From assembly GCA_947469885.1 (NCBI GenBank), contig CANIQT010000003.1, forward strand, positions 186,001 to 250,000: DNA of 64,000 nt. The letters are read 5' to 3'. The notes below the pieces were generated by a model. That model did not search any database and was not told where the DNA came from. It saw only the letters and a program-made list of their open reading frames with translations. Within the stretch, counting starts at the first letter, position 1. Every line of letters begins with the position of its first letter. The translations under genes and the position numbers were made by a program. The DNA is from Bacteroidota bacterium (GTDB lineage Bacteria; Bacteroidota; Bacteroidia; 2-12-FULL-35-15). This document shows, piece by piece, positions 1-9,622 of this stretch.

Positions 1-2
1 TT

Positions 3-791
3 ATTGATACACGCAGTGCGAGCGAAGAAGAAAGACGAAATTCGTTTGGAGATATATTTTTCCAAAAACGAAAACGCAGAGGATTTACGTTATTTGAAGC
101 ACGAAAAATAATGCGGGAACGAAATCACTTTGGTGCGATGATGGTGGAAACAGGTGCGGCAGATGCAATGATTTCGGGGCTTACACGAAAATATTCGGAC
201 CCAATTAAACCTGCATTGCAAATTATTGGTGTGCTTGAGGGAGCAAAACGAGTGGCGGGTATGTACATCATCAACACCAAACAAGGACCTTACTTTTTTG
301 CAGACTGCACCATGAATGTGGACCCTACTGCACAAGAAATTGTAGACATTACCGTGCTAGCAGCTAATACCGTAAAACAATTTAACATCATTCCTCGTAT
401 TGCTTTGTTGTCGTATTCTAATTTCGGCTCTGCCGAAGGCGACATACCAAGCAAGATGCAGATGGCAACAGATATTTTACACAAAAATTATCCGGGAATG
501 ATTGTGGATGGAGAAATGCAAGCCAACTTTGCATTGAATAATAATTTATTGAAAGAACAATTTCCGTTTTCTGATTTGGTGGATAAAAAAGTGAATACAC
601 TTATTTTTCCTAATCTTGCATCCGGAAATATTGCTTACAAATTGATTCAGGAAATGGGAGAGGCAGAAGCCATAGGACCGATATTGATTGGGATGAAAAA
701 ACCAGTTCACATTGTTCAACTGGGTAGTTCGGTTCGCGAAATTGTAAACATGGTGACCATTGCGGTGGTGGATGCGCAAGCTAGAAAATAG
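3..791 (+). CDS. maeB: NADP-dependent malic enzyme, C-terminal part (partial)
   Basis: The reading frame is open from base 3, so the 5' part lies outside the window; about 262 residues remain. They match the C-terminal phosphotransacetylase-like domain of the large bacterial malic enzyme MaeB: the start DTRSASEEERRN, then KIMRERNHFGAMMVETG, SKMQMATDILHKNYPGMIVDGEMQ and a conserved LGSSVREIVNMVTIAVVDAQ ending. The missing N-terminal part would hold the catalytic malic and NAD-binding domains. In this family the enzyme decarboxylates malate to pyruvate with NADPH formation, and the C-terminal domain is regulatory, not an active phosphate acetyltransferase. It is followed on the same strand by ruvA and sprA. 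Confidence 0.93.
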   Translation: MDTRSASEEERRNSFGDIFFQKRKRRGFTLFEARKIMRERNHFGAMMVETGAADAMISGLTRKYSDPIKPALQIIGVLEGAKRVAGMYIINTKQGPYFFADCTMNVDPTAQEIVDITVLAANTVKQFNIIPRIALLSYSNFGSAEGDIPSKMQMATDILHKNYPGMIVDGEMQANFALNNNLLKEQFPFSDLVDKKVNTLIFPNLASGNIAYKLIQEMGEAEAIGPILIGMKKPVHIVQLGSSVREIVNMVTIAVVDAQARK

Positions 792-820
792 TTCATTAGT
801 CATTGGTTCATTAGTCATTG
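791..820. repeat. Perfect 15-bp tandem duplication
   Basis: GTTCATTAGTCATTG occurs twice in tandem, starting on the last base of the maeB stop codon. It belongs to a class of low-complexity phrases that recur in the window; a related stretch is near 59637. Confidence 0.7.
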
Positions 821-853
821 ATTAAGGCTTAGAGTTTAGATATTAGAATTTAT

Positions 854-1441
854 ATGTTATATCACATACAAGGAAAATTAGTTGAAAAAACCCCTACTTA
901 CGCTGTAATAGATGCAGGTGGCGTTGGCTACCAAATGCAAATTTCGCTCAACACATTTACCAAAATAGGCGAAAGTGAGTATTGCAAACTGTTTACAGAG
1001 TCGCTGTATATACGTGACGATATGCCTAAATTTTACGGGTTTGCCGATGTAGCAGAGCGCGATTTGTTCCGTCAGTTGGTTTCAGTTTCGGGAGTTGGGG
1101 GTACTAGTGCGTTGTTGATGTTATCTTCGTTAAGCGCAGCCGAAATACAAAGTGCAATTGTTACGGGCAATGTGGCTTTGCTGAAAAGTGTGAAAGGAAT
1201 TGGCGAAAAAACCGCACAGCGAATTATTATTGATTTGAAAGGAAAAATGGGGAAAGAGGAACTGTCGTCCGAATTTTTTGCCGGCTCGCACAGCAAAATT
1301 AAAGAAGAAGCATTGTCTGCCTTGGTGATGTTAGGATTTAATAAAGCAGCAGCCGACAAAGTGCTGGACAAAGTGCTGAAAACAGAGGGAACCGGCCAAA
1401 CCGTGGAGCAGTTAATTAAGGGTGCTTTAAAGAGTCTTTGA
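854..1441 (+). CDS. ruvA: Holliday junction branch migration complex subunit RuvA
   Basis: At 195 residues it has normal RuvA length. The N-terminal OB-fold (1-62) starts MLYHIQGKLVEKTPTYAVID and carries the GVGY motif. Two helix-hairpin-helix motifs follow at about 77-90 (VSGVGGTSALLML) and 113-125 (VKGIGEKTAQRII), which bind the junction backbone. The C-terminal three-helix domain (about 148-195, EEALSALVMLGF) contacts RuvB. RuvA tetramers hold the Holliday junction while RuvB drives branch migration. It lies between maeB and sprA, all on the plus strand; 380 bp with a 21-bp repeat array separate it from sprA, so transcription through to sprA is uncertain. Confidence 0.97.
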   Translation: MLYHIQGKLVEKTPTYAVIDAGGVGYQMQISLNTFTKIGESEYCKLFTESLYIRDDMPKFYGFADVAERDLFRQLVSVSGVGGTSALLMLSSLSAAEIQSAIVTGNVALLKSVKGIGEKTAQRIIIDLKGKMGKEELSSEFFAGSHSKIKEEALSALVMLGFNKAAADKVLDKVLKTEGTGQTVEQLIKGALKSL

Positions 1442-1551
1442 TAGTTGGATGAAAGCATCAACCAAGGTAGAAAAAAAATATTTTTAGTTTAATACAATAT
1501 TTTCGTTCTTTTTTCGTTAGTAGTTAGTGCAAAAGTGAAAATTGGGGTATC

Positions 1552-1740
1552 GGGCACAAGTTTTCCGGTAATGGGCAAGAGTTATCCGGACCAGGGCAAA
1601 AGTTTCCCCGACCCGGATAAGAGTTTCCCGGACCGGGATAAGAGTTTCACGGACTGGGGCAAAAGTTCTCCCGAACCGGATAAGAGTTATCCGGACCCGG
1701 GCAAGAGTTATCCGATACCAGATAATAGCAACCCGAACAC
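1552..1740. repeat. 21-bp tandem array A1 (nine units) upstream of sprA
   Basis: Nine consecutive imperfect copies have a strict 21-bp spacing. The core resembles AAGAGTTTCCCGGACC, alternating with AAGAGTTATCCGGACC. A degenerate tenth copy may precede it. One junction contains a perfect dyad with 8-bp arms CCGGATAA and TTATCCGG around GAG (1676-1694). The plus strand is open from a GTG at 1535 to 1768, encoding a Pro/Lys/Ser heptapeptide repeat, but 21 is a multiple of three, so an open frame through the array is not proof of coding. The rest of the 1442-1821 gap shows no recognised gene. Confidence 0.9.
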
Positions 1741-1821
1741 AAAAAAACGTGTTTTTGGGAGATTTTAATTAGATAGTAGCATTTTTATAAAATTTAATAG
1801 AGGATAAAAGTTTTAAAAGTT

Positions 1822-4800
1822 TTGAATAAATCAGTTGCCAAGTATATAGTTGTAGGGTTAGCATCTTTAGGATTATTATCTATCATTGTTAATTCCGATG
1901 CCAAAATAAGTCCGTATAACCATGCGGAAACAATTGACGAGTACGACCCATACATAGAGGTGGATACTCCCAGCACTCCGGTTGATTTGCATTATAATTT
2001 TCAGGACAATTCGACTGGAGACCCGCTGAACTACCCCAATGGTGGTGGATTTATGCTTAATAATCCTTCCAACATTCAAACTAATGTGGAATACGACCCG
2101 GTAACCGGTCAGTACAACATGAATCAAACCATGGGGGGATTGAATTACCGTCCTCCAACTTACATGGAAAGCGAGGAATACCAAGATTACATGTTTAAAA
2201 AACAAGTAAAAGGTTACTGGGAAGCGCGGGCACATGCCGATTCTAAGAACGCTGCCAGCACTACCAAAATTCCAAAACTGCAAGTAGGTGGAGTTATTTT
2301 TGACCGCATTTTTGGTGGTAACACGGTGGATATTCGTCCAAATGGTTCGGCTGAATTAATTTTTGCTTACAATGCCACCAAAACCGATAACCCTGCATTG
2401 CCTGTTAAACAGCGAAAAGTACATACTTTTGATTTCAACGAAAAAATTCAACTGAACGTAATTGGTAAAATTGGAGATAAATTAAAATTAACCACTAGCT
2501 ACAATACCGAATCTACTTTTGATTACGAAAATCAAATGAAACTGGAATACACCGGTTATGAAGATGAGATTATTAAAAAGATAGAAGCCGGAAATGTGAG
2601 TATGCCATTGACTGGTTCGTTAATTACGGGAAGTCAAACGTTGTTTGGTATTAAAACCCAATTGCAATTTGGACGATTAACAGTAACCGGTATCTTATCT
2701 CAACAAAAAGGAAAAAAGAGCGAAGTGGAATCGCAGGGTGGGGCACAGGTTACTAAGTACGAAATTCAAGGAGATAATTACGAAGCCAACAAACACTTTT
2801 TCCTTTCTCAGTATTTCCGGGATAATTACAACTCTGCACTGGCTGGTTTGCCTTTTATTAATTCTCAAATTAATATTACACGGATGGAAGTGTGGGTGTC
2901 GAACACCAATAACGTAACTCAAGATATTCGCAATGTGGTGGGTTTTTCGGAGTTGGGGGAAGGGGATCCTACTCATTTGAACGCTAATTTTTTTCCAGAG
3001 GTTCAGAGAAGCCTTAATTATCCGGCTCAAAATTTACCTGATAATGGTGCAAATAGTTTATATAGAAATTTAACGCATTTGGGCTATTATCCTGGAAATG
3101 GACTGACTGTTCAAACCGATTCTACCTTGCGAATGACCAATTATACTGTTTCGGGTATCAATGCAAAATTTCATGGCAAGTTGCAACAAACTGCTCAATA
3201 CGAATTATTAAGTGCAAAAAAATTACAACCCACTGAATATACTTTTAACTCAAAACTTGGATTTATTTCTGTTAATCAGCAGTTGAATCCTGACCAGGTA
3301 TTGTGTGTTGCTTACGAATATACCTATAATGGAGAAGTTCATCGAGTGGGAGATTTTTCGGAAAATGCAGGGGCTCCATTGGCACTTTTTGTAAAATTAC
3401 TAAAAAGCTCTGCCACCAATACACGATTGCCATTATGGGATTTGATGATGAAAAACGTGTATTCCATTGGTTCTTATCAAATCAATTCTCAAGATTTCAA
3501 ACTGGATATATTTTATAACAACTCCAAAACCGGAACTGATATTAACTACTTGCCGGTTTCTGATTGTCAGAGCCGTATTAATGCAAAACCATTGATGCAG
3601 GTATTGAGTTTTGACAAATTAAATTCGCAGAACGACCAGACCGCTGATGGACAATACGACTTTATTGATGGAGTAACCATTAATGCCAATACGGGGCGAA
3701 TTATTTTGCCGGTGACGGAGCCGTTTGGTGATTATCTGCAATCCAGATTTTTGCCCGAATGCGACCCTTTTGAGCCAGGCAAATATGTGTTTCACCAGTT
3801 GTACGACTCCACACGGGTGCAAGCACAACAAATACCAAGCTTGAACCGATTTAAAATAAAAGGCTCTTACAAATCATCGGGAGGGTCGGAAATTAGTTTG
3901 GGCTCGCCAAATGTTCCGCAAGGCTCGGTAACGGTTACGGCAGGCGGGGTGAAACTGACAGAGAATGTGGATTACACGGTGGATTATACGTTGGGGCGGG
4001 TAAAAATAATTAACGAAGGGATTTTAAATTCGGGAACACCTATTAAAGTATCGTTGGAGAGTAATGCCCTGTTTGCCATTCAGCAAAAAACATTGATGGG
4101 TGCACACTTGGATTTTAAAATAAATAAAGACTTTAGTATTGGTGGTACTATCATGAACTTGAAAGAGCGACCACTGACCAAAAAAGTAAACATTGGGGAT
4201 GAGCCCATTAATAATACCATTTGGGGATTGGATGGAAATTACCGCACAGATGCGCCTTGGTTGACGAGATTGATTGATAAAATTCCTTTGATAGCCACCA
4301 AAGAAATGAGTACCATTACCACCTCTGCCGAATACGCGTATTTGGTACCGGGACATAATAAAGCTATAGGTAAAAACGGAAATGCCTACATTGATGATTT
4401 TGAAGGAAGCACCTCTTCTATTGATTTACGTTCTCAAGGAGCATGGAACCTAGCAAGTACACCTCAAGGGCAACCACAATTATTTCCCGAAACGGCTACT
4501 TTAGATACTACGTTGCGTTCAGGATACAACCGTGCAAAATTGGCATGGTACGTTATTGACCCTATGTTTTTGCGTCAAACAACAGGGCTTACTCCTACTA
4601 ATATTACTAACGCGGTGATGTCGAACAATTTTGTGAGGGAGGTGCCGGAAACGGAAGTATTCCCAAACAAACAATCGGCAAATGGAGTGCCTGTGAATAT
4701 TGCTACGCTGGATATGGCCTATTATCCTGACGAAAGAGGACCGTATAATTATGATGCGGCTGCTACTTCGGTGTCGCATGGATTGACCCCAAGTGGAACA

Positions 4801-7800
4801 TTAGCTGCACCCGAAACCCGCTGGGGAGGAGCCATGCGTGCTATTTCGTCAAACGATTTTGAAGCGGCAAATATTGAATATATTCAAATGTGGGTGATGG
4901 ACCCTTTTAATGACGATAACCCTTCATCTGAGTGGAACTCCACTGGGGAATTGTATTTTGATTTGGGAAATGTGTCGGAAGATATTTTGCATGATAATTA
5001 CAAAAGTTCGGAAAACATGTTGCCGGCACCATCAGCCAATACTCCTATTATTTCTACCGAATGGGGGCACATAGCCACAGCACAACCTTTGATTAACGCC
5101 TTTAACTCCGACCCTGACGATAGACCTTATCAGGATATTGGTTTGGATGGATTGGGAAGTGGGGCAGAAGCTACTTTTTTTAATAATTATGTTTCTACTG
5201 CAAGTACCATCGTAACCAATTCTGTTGGATTGCAAGCCATTCAAGACGACCCTTCTTCTGATGATTATACTTACTTTAGAAATGATGGTTATGATAATAC
5301 TGGGGTATTGACCAGAGAACGTTACAAAAAATTTAATGGTTTGGAAGGCAACTCATCAGTGGCTACCAGTGGCTATCCTACAGCTGCCACTACTTTGCCC
5401 AATGTGGAAGATATTAATCACGATAACAATTTATCTACCGTAGAAAGTTATTTTCAATACCACATAGGTTTGAAACCAAGCGATTTTGCCGGAGGGGTTG
5501 GAAGTAATTACATTACCAACGTATATAGTACTACCGGGCAAAACATAAAAGACGGAACCACCAAACCGATAAAATGGTATCAATTTAAAATTCCTATTAA
5601 ATCGCCTGAGCAAAAAATTGGTTCTATTGATAATTTTCAGTCCATCCGTTTTATCCGTATGTTCTTTAAAGATTGCGATAAACCTGTTCTTTTGCGTTTT
5701 GCACGATTGGAATTGGTGAGAGATGAGTGGAGAAAATATGGTTTTGATTTATTGTCGCCCGGACTGTATATTCCAAACGATGATGATTTGACTACTTTTG
5801 ATGTGGGAGCGGTGAACATTGAAGAAAACGGAAGTAAACAACCGGTGAATTATGTGTTGCCACCGAACATTGACCGTGAAATAAATGCAGTATCGGCAAA
5901 CCAAACACAGCTGAACGAACAATCGTTAGCCATTACGATTTGCAACCTTGCTGACGGAAAAGCCAGAGCTGCTTACCGGAATACGGAGTTGGATGTGCGT
6001 AACTATTCGTCCATGAAAATGTATGTTCATGGTGAAGCATCGTCTAACGCTGGTTTGCCTCTGCACGATAACGACTTAGATGTGTTTATTCGTTTAGGAA
6101 CGGATTACACGGATAACTATTATGAATATTCTATTCCACTTCAAGTAACTGCGCCAGGAAGTTACAATGGCTCAGACGAAACAGACCAATATAGAGTATG
6201 GCCTTCGGCAAACGAAATGGAGCTGGAATTTGAAAAACTATTGGCTGTGAAACAGAATCGAAATAATAACCTTAACGGAAATACGGTGACATTGCAAACT
6301 GAATATTCGGAATCGGATGGAACACGAACGATAACGGTGAAAGGAAATCCGACAATGAGTGCCATTAAAACGATAATGATGGGAGTTCGGAATCCTAAAA
6401 AAGAAAGTCCGGGAGGAGGAGACGATGGACTTAGTAAATGCGGACAGATATGGATAAACGAATTGAGGTTAAGCGGCTTTAACGAAAAAGGAGGCTGGGC
6501 AGCTAATGCGAGAGTTACTGCCAAGTTAGCCGATTTGGGAAGTCTTTCGTTGTCGGGTAGTATGTACACTCCTGGGTTTGGTAGTTTAGAAAATAAATTG
6601 GCTCAACGGAAAATGGAAACAATGAAACAGTATGATGTATCTTCCAGTCTTGAGCTTGGTAAATTTTTGCCAAAAGATGCAGGCATACATGTGCCGATGT
6701 ACATTGGCAAGTCGGAAACATGGATTACTCCAAAATACGACCCGCTTGACCCTGATGTGTTGCTGGTGCCGGAATTAAAAGAAATGGATAAAGAGGAGAA
6801 AAAAGCATACAAAGAAATTGTTCAGGATTATACGAAACGAAAAAGTTTGAATTTTACGAACGTAAAAAAAGACAAAAGCAAGAATTCGAAAAAGAGCCAT
6901 ATTTATGATATTTCGAACTGGGCGGCTTCGTATTCGTACACCGAACTTTTTAGGCGGAATGTGAATGTGGAATACAATGATGTAAAAAATTATCACGGAG
7001 GATTGGTGTATAGTTTTGCGCTTCAGCCTAAAAATTATAAACCATTATCGAAGGTGGCTTTTCTTCAATCGAACTATCTGGCATTGATTAGAGATATTAA
7101 TTTTTATTTGAAACCATCGCAAATTGGTTTTTCTACTGATTTGACACGGACGTTTGCTACTTCGAAAGACCGAAACATTACGGGAGATGATATTATTATT
7201 ATGCCGACTTTTAATAAGCAGTTTAACATGAACCGGAGTTATACCCTGAAATGGGACATTACCAAGGCGTTGAAATTTGATTTTTCGGCAAACAACCAAG
7301 CACGTATTTTTGAGCCTACGGGAGAAATAGATGATTCGAAAAAGAGAGATACAATTGTTACTAATTTATTAAATCTTGGAAAAACATCGCAATACAATCA
7401 TCAGGTAAATTTGAATTACACGATACCGATTAATAAGGTGCCGTTTTTGGATTGGACTTCGGCTTCAGCAAAATATACAGGTACCTACACCTGGCAACAT
7501 TCTCCGCTTTATGATACTAAATACGTGATGGACCATACGGGTGAGTTGCAGCCGGTGCATGTGGATACGTTGGGAAATACCATTCAGAATTCGAGAAACA
7601 TACAATGGAACGGACAGTTGAACATGGTGACTTTATATAACCGAATCCCTTATTTTAAGAAAATAAATTCGAAAGGTGGTGGTAATAAAAACCAGCAAGG
7701 GGGAGCGGCAGGCAAGGCTCAGGACATGAACCCGAATGATACTACTAAAAAGAAAAAGGATGAGCCTCATGGGGCAGGTTTGGTGATTGCACGATTGATA

Positions 7801-9171
7801 ATGAGTTTGAAAACCGTTTCGGGTACATACGCTATGATTGACGGAATTATGCTGAACGGCTATAACCAAAGTACACAAATGTTGGGGATGGATTCTCACT
7901 TTAATGCACCTACTACAGGGTTTGTGTTCGGAAGTCAGAAGGATATCAGGCAGCTGGCAATAGACAATTCGATGCACGACCAGGAGCACGGCAATGACGA
8001 CTGGCTGGTGCATACGCAGAGTTTGAACACGCCTTACACGACTACATGGAGTAGGAACCTGAACCTGAAGGCGAATCTGGAACCAATGCCGGATTTGAAA
8101 GTGGAGCTGAATGCTACTCGTGCTCAATCGAGGGCTTATACGGAATTTTTTAAATGGGGTGGAGATTCGAATCCACAGTTTGTGCATCAGTCGCCAAGTG
8201 AATCGGGGAATTTTAGTATGTCGTATTCTTCGTACCGTACTTCGTTTATGGATGGTGAAAAGGTGTTTGGTAATTTCTTGGATAGCAGACAAGCGATTTC
8301 GGATAAATTGGGTGAAAGTAATCCTTACACCAAAGATACTACTGTGGATGGTTACAGAAAGGGGTATAATGCGGTGAGTCAGGAGGTGTTGATTCCGGCA
8401 TTTTTGGAAGCGTATTCCGGAAAAATATCGGGACAGGCTTCTACTACTATTTTCCCGAAAGTGCCAAAACCTAACTGGAGAGTGACGTATGACGGGTTAT
8501 CGAAATTGAAGAGTGTGAAAAAACATTTTAAGACGATTACACTGAGTCATGCTTATAGGAGTACTTACAGTGTGGGGGGTTATACTTCCAACTTATTGTT
8601 TCATGATGATGGTAATGGTTTTACGCCTAACAGAGATACGGTTTCGACTGACCCGAATCCGAATTATTATGCGGATAAGTTGGTGAATGCAGTGACGATT
8701 ATGGAGCAATGGAGCCCGTTGATTAAAATAGAGGTGGTGCTTTTGAACAGTGTTTCGTTGAATTTTGAGTATAAAAAGGACCGGAACATTTCGTTGGGTT
8801 TAACAAGCAAAACGGTGACTGAGATTGCAGGGCGTGAAATTATTTGCGGTGCGGGTTACCGGATTCCGGGATTGAAAATGGGTAAACTGCAAATAAAAGG
8901 TAAGCCGATAAAAGCGGATTTGAATTTGAAAGCGGATGTTTCGTTTAGAAAAAATATTACTACTATTAGACGAATTGTGGAGGGTGTGAGCCAACCTACG
9001 GGTGGTACTAATATTATTTCGATTAAGGTTTCGGCTGATTATGCTATTAATTCTACTATTAGTATCCGTTTGTTTTATGACCGGATTATTAATAAGCCGG
9101 TTATTTCTTCTTCCTTCCCGACCACTAATACCAATGCCGGAATTAGTTTGAGGCTGACGCTTTCGAATTAG
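1822..9171 (+). CDS. sprA: Type IX secretion system outer-membrane translocon SprA (Sov)
   Basis: A 2,449-residue protein of the size expected for SprA/Sov, the giant beta-barrel through which T9SS cargo crosses the outer membrane and which gliding relatives need for motility. The N-terminus MNKSVAKYIVVGLASLGLLS is a signal peptide. Family stretches include the region around RPPTYMESEEYQDYMFKKQV (about 115-135), LQVGGVIFDRIFGG with DIRPNGSAELIF (about 155-180), the FEGSTSSIDLRSQGAWNLAS stretch (about 855-875) and a C-terminal end in NAGISLRLTLSN. A Gly/Gln/Lys-rich low-complexity insert lies near residues 1950-1985. Translation appears to start at TTG; no ATG gives a better N-terminus. Repeat arrays lie on both sides of the gene. 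Confidence 0.97.
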   Translation: MNKSVAKYIVVGLASLGLLSIIVNSDAKISPYNHAETIDEYDPYIEVDTPSTPVDLHYNFQDNSTGDPLNYPNGGGFMLNNPSNIQTNVEYDPVTGQYNMNQTMGGLNYRPPTYMESEEYQDYMFKKQVKGYWEARAHADSKNAASTTKIPKLQVGGVIFDRIFGGNTVDIRPNGSAELIFAYNATKTDNPALPVKQRKVHTFDFNEKIQLNVIGKIGDKLKLTTSYNTESTFDYENQMKLEYTGYEDEIIKKIEAGNVSMPLTGSLITGSQTLFGIKTQLQFGRLTVTGILSQQKGKKSEVESQGGAQVTKYEIQGDNYEANKHFFLSQYFRDNYNSALAGLPFINSQINITRMEVWVSNTNNVTQDIRNVVGFSELGEGDPTHLNANFFPEVQRSLNYPAQNLPDNGANSLYRNLTHLGYYPGNGLTVQTDSTLRMTNYTVSGINAKFHGKLQQTAQYELLSAKKLQPTEYTFNSKLGFISVNQQLNPDQVLCVAYEYTYNGEVHRVGDFSENAGAPLALFVKLLKSSATNTRLPLWDLMMKNVYSIGSYQINSQDFKLDIFYNNSKTGTDINYLPVSDCQSRINAKPLMQVLSFDKLNSQNDQTADGQYDFIDGVTINANTGRIILPVTEPFGDYLQSRFLPECDPFEPGKYVFHQLYDSTRVQAQQIPSLNRFKIKGSYKSSGGSEISLGSPNVPQGSVTVTAGGVKLTENVDYTVDYTLGRVKIINEGILNSGTPIKVSLESNALFAIQQKTLMGAHLDFKINKDFSIGGTIMNLKERPLTKKVNIGDEPINNTIWGLDGNYRTDAPWLTRLIDKIPLIATKEMSTITTSAEYAYLVPGHNKAIGKNGNAYIDDFEGSTSSIDLRSQGAWNLASTPQGQPQLFPETATLDTTLRSGYNRAKLAWYVIDPMFLRQTTGLTPTNITNAVMSNNFVREVPETEVFPNKQSANGVPVNIATLDMAYYPDERGPYNYDAAATSVSHGLTPSGTLAAPETRWGGAMRAISSNDFEAANIEYIQMWVMDPFNDDNPSSEWNSTGELYFDLGNVSEDILHDNYKSSENMLPAPSANTPIISTEWGHIATAQPLINAFNSDPDDRPYQDIGLDGLGSGAEATFFNNYVSTASTIVTNSVGLQAIQDDPSSDDYTYFRNDGYDNTGVLTRERYKKFNGLEGNSSVATSGYPTAATTLPNVEDINHDNNLSTVESYFQYHIGLKPSDFAGGVGSNYITNVYSTTGQNIKDGTTKPIKWYQFKIPIKSPEQKIGSIDNFQSIRFIRMFFKDCDKPVLLRFARLELVRDEWRKYGFDLLSPGLYIPNDDDLTTFDVGAVNIEENGSKQPVNYVLPPNIDREINAVSANQTQLNEQSLAITICNLADGKARAAYRNTELDVRNYSSMKMYVHGEASSNAGLPLHDNDLDVFIRLGTDYTDNYYEYSIPLQVTAPGSYNGSDETDQYRVWPSANEMELEFEKLLAVKQNRNNNLNGNTVTLQTEYSESDGTRTITVKGNPTMSAIKTIMMGVRNPKKESPGGGDDGLSKCGQIWINELRLSGFNEKGGWAANARVTAKLADLGSLSLSGSMYTPGFGSLENKLAQRKMETMKQYDVSSSLELGKFLPKDAGIHVPMYIGKSETWITPKYDPLDPDVLLVPELKEMDKEEKKAYKEIVQDYTKRKSLNFTNVKKDKSKNSKKSHIYDISNWAASYSYTELFRRNVNVEYNDVKNYHGGLVYSFALQPKNYKPLSKVAFLQSNYLALIRDINFYLKPSQIGFSTDLTRTFATSKDRNITGDDIIIMPTFNKQFNMNRSYTLKWDITKALKFDFSANNQARIFEPTGEIDDSKKRDTIVTNLLNLGKTSQYNHQVNLNYTIPINKVPFLDWTSASAKYTGTYTWQHSPLYDTKYVMDHTGELQPVHVDTLGNTIQNSRNIQWNGQLNMVTLYNRIPYFKKINSKGGGNKNQQGGAAGKAQDMNPNDTTKKKKDEPHGAGLVIARLIMSLKTVSGTYAMIDGIMLNGYNQSTQMLGMDSHFNAPTTGFVFGSQKDIRQLAIDNSMHDQEHGNDDWLVHTQSLNTPYTTTWSRNLNLKANLEPMPDLKVELNATRAQSRAYTEFFKWGGDSNPQFVHQSPSESGNFSMSYSSYRTSFMDGEKVFGNFLDSRQAISDKLGESNPYTKDTTVDGYRKGYNAVSQEVLIPAFLEAYSGKISGQASTTIFPKVPKPNWRVTYDGLSKLKSVKKHFKTITLSHAYRSTYSVGGYTSNLLFHDDGNGFTPNRDTVSTDPNPNYYADKLVNAVTIMEQWSPLIKIEVVLLNSVSLNFEYKKDRNISLGLTSKTVTEIAGREIICGAGYRIPGLKMGKLQIKGKPIKADLNLKADVSFRKNITTIRRIVEGVSQPTGGTNIISIKVSADYAINSTISIRLFYDRIINKPVISSSFPTTNTNAGISLRLTLSN

Positions 9172-9179
9172 AGTTTCGG

Positions 9180-9236
9180 TTGTCTGTTGTTGGTTATCTG
9201 TTGCCTGTTGTTGGTTGTTAGTTGTTGGTGGAAAAT
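9180..9236. repeat. Low-complexity CAACAACC phrase tract
   Basis: On the minus strand this reads as repeats of CAACAACCAACAACTAACAA type. Similar tracts occur at about 10998-11025 (upstream of the M20 peptidase gene), inside lipB (23605-23635) and inside sucB (29284-29325). Confidence 0.7.
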
Positions 9237-9264
9237 CAGGTGGCAAAAAGGGGAGTACGAAGGG

Positions 9265-9495
9265 TCTATTAGTAAGATGGACGATGTTATTAGCGTCTTC
9301 GACCTCCCTAATAGCTGCCTCCACCATGCTAAAAGCGTCTTGGACCTCGCTAATAGCGTCTTCAACCTCGCTAATAGCTGCCTCTACCTAGCTAAAAGCG
9401 TCTTCGACTTCCCTAATAACTACCTCTACCTTTCTAAAAGGGTCTTGAACCTCCCTAGTAGCGTCTTCTACTTTGTTAAAAGAATCCTCTACCCT
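9265..9495. repeat. 21-bp tandem array A2 (eleven units) downstream of sprA
   Basis: Eleven imperfect copies of a 21-bp unit with core GCTAATAGCGTCTTCGACC; a degenerate twelfth follows to 9516. Two subtypes alternate (GCGTCTTCGACCTC and GCTGCCTCTACC). Units contain the short dyad CGCT-AAT-AGCG. On the minus strand one frame reads heptads of the form AISEVED, interrupted by one TAG near 9389; on the plus strand a 117-codon frame is open. The array occupies the gap between the convergent sprA and M20 peptidase genes. No other gene is visible in 9172-9622. Confidence 0.9.
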
Positions 9496-9622
9496 GCTAA
9501 AAAGTCATTAGGAAACTACTCAGCATTCAGCAATTGTTAGTGTTTCACCAACAATTTTTCAATTCAAAGCGGAATTTGCAGCCCTAAAGCAAAAATATTT
9601 TCGAATGTCCAAAGAATGAAAA

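Noticed and set aside
7633..8292. 219-codon minus-strand frame inside sprA
   Set aside because: It is antisense to conserved sprA sequence and resembles no protein.
8800..9327. 175-codon minus-strand frame starting in array A2
   Set aside because: Most of it is antisense to the 3' end of sprA; only its first residues read the array heptads.
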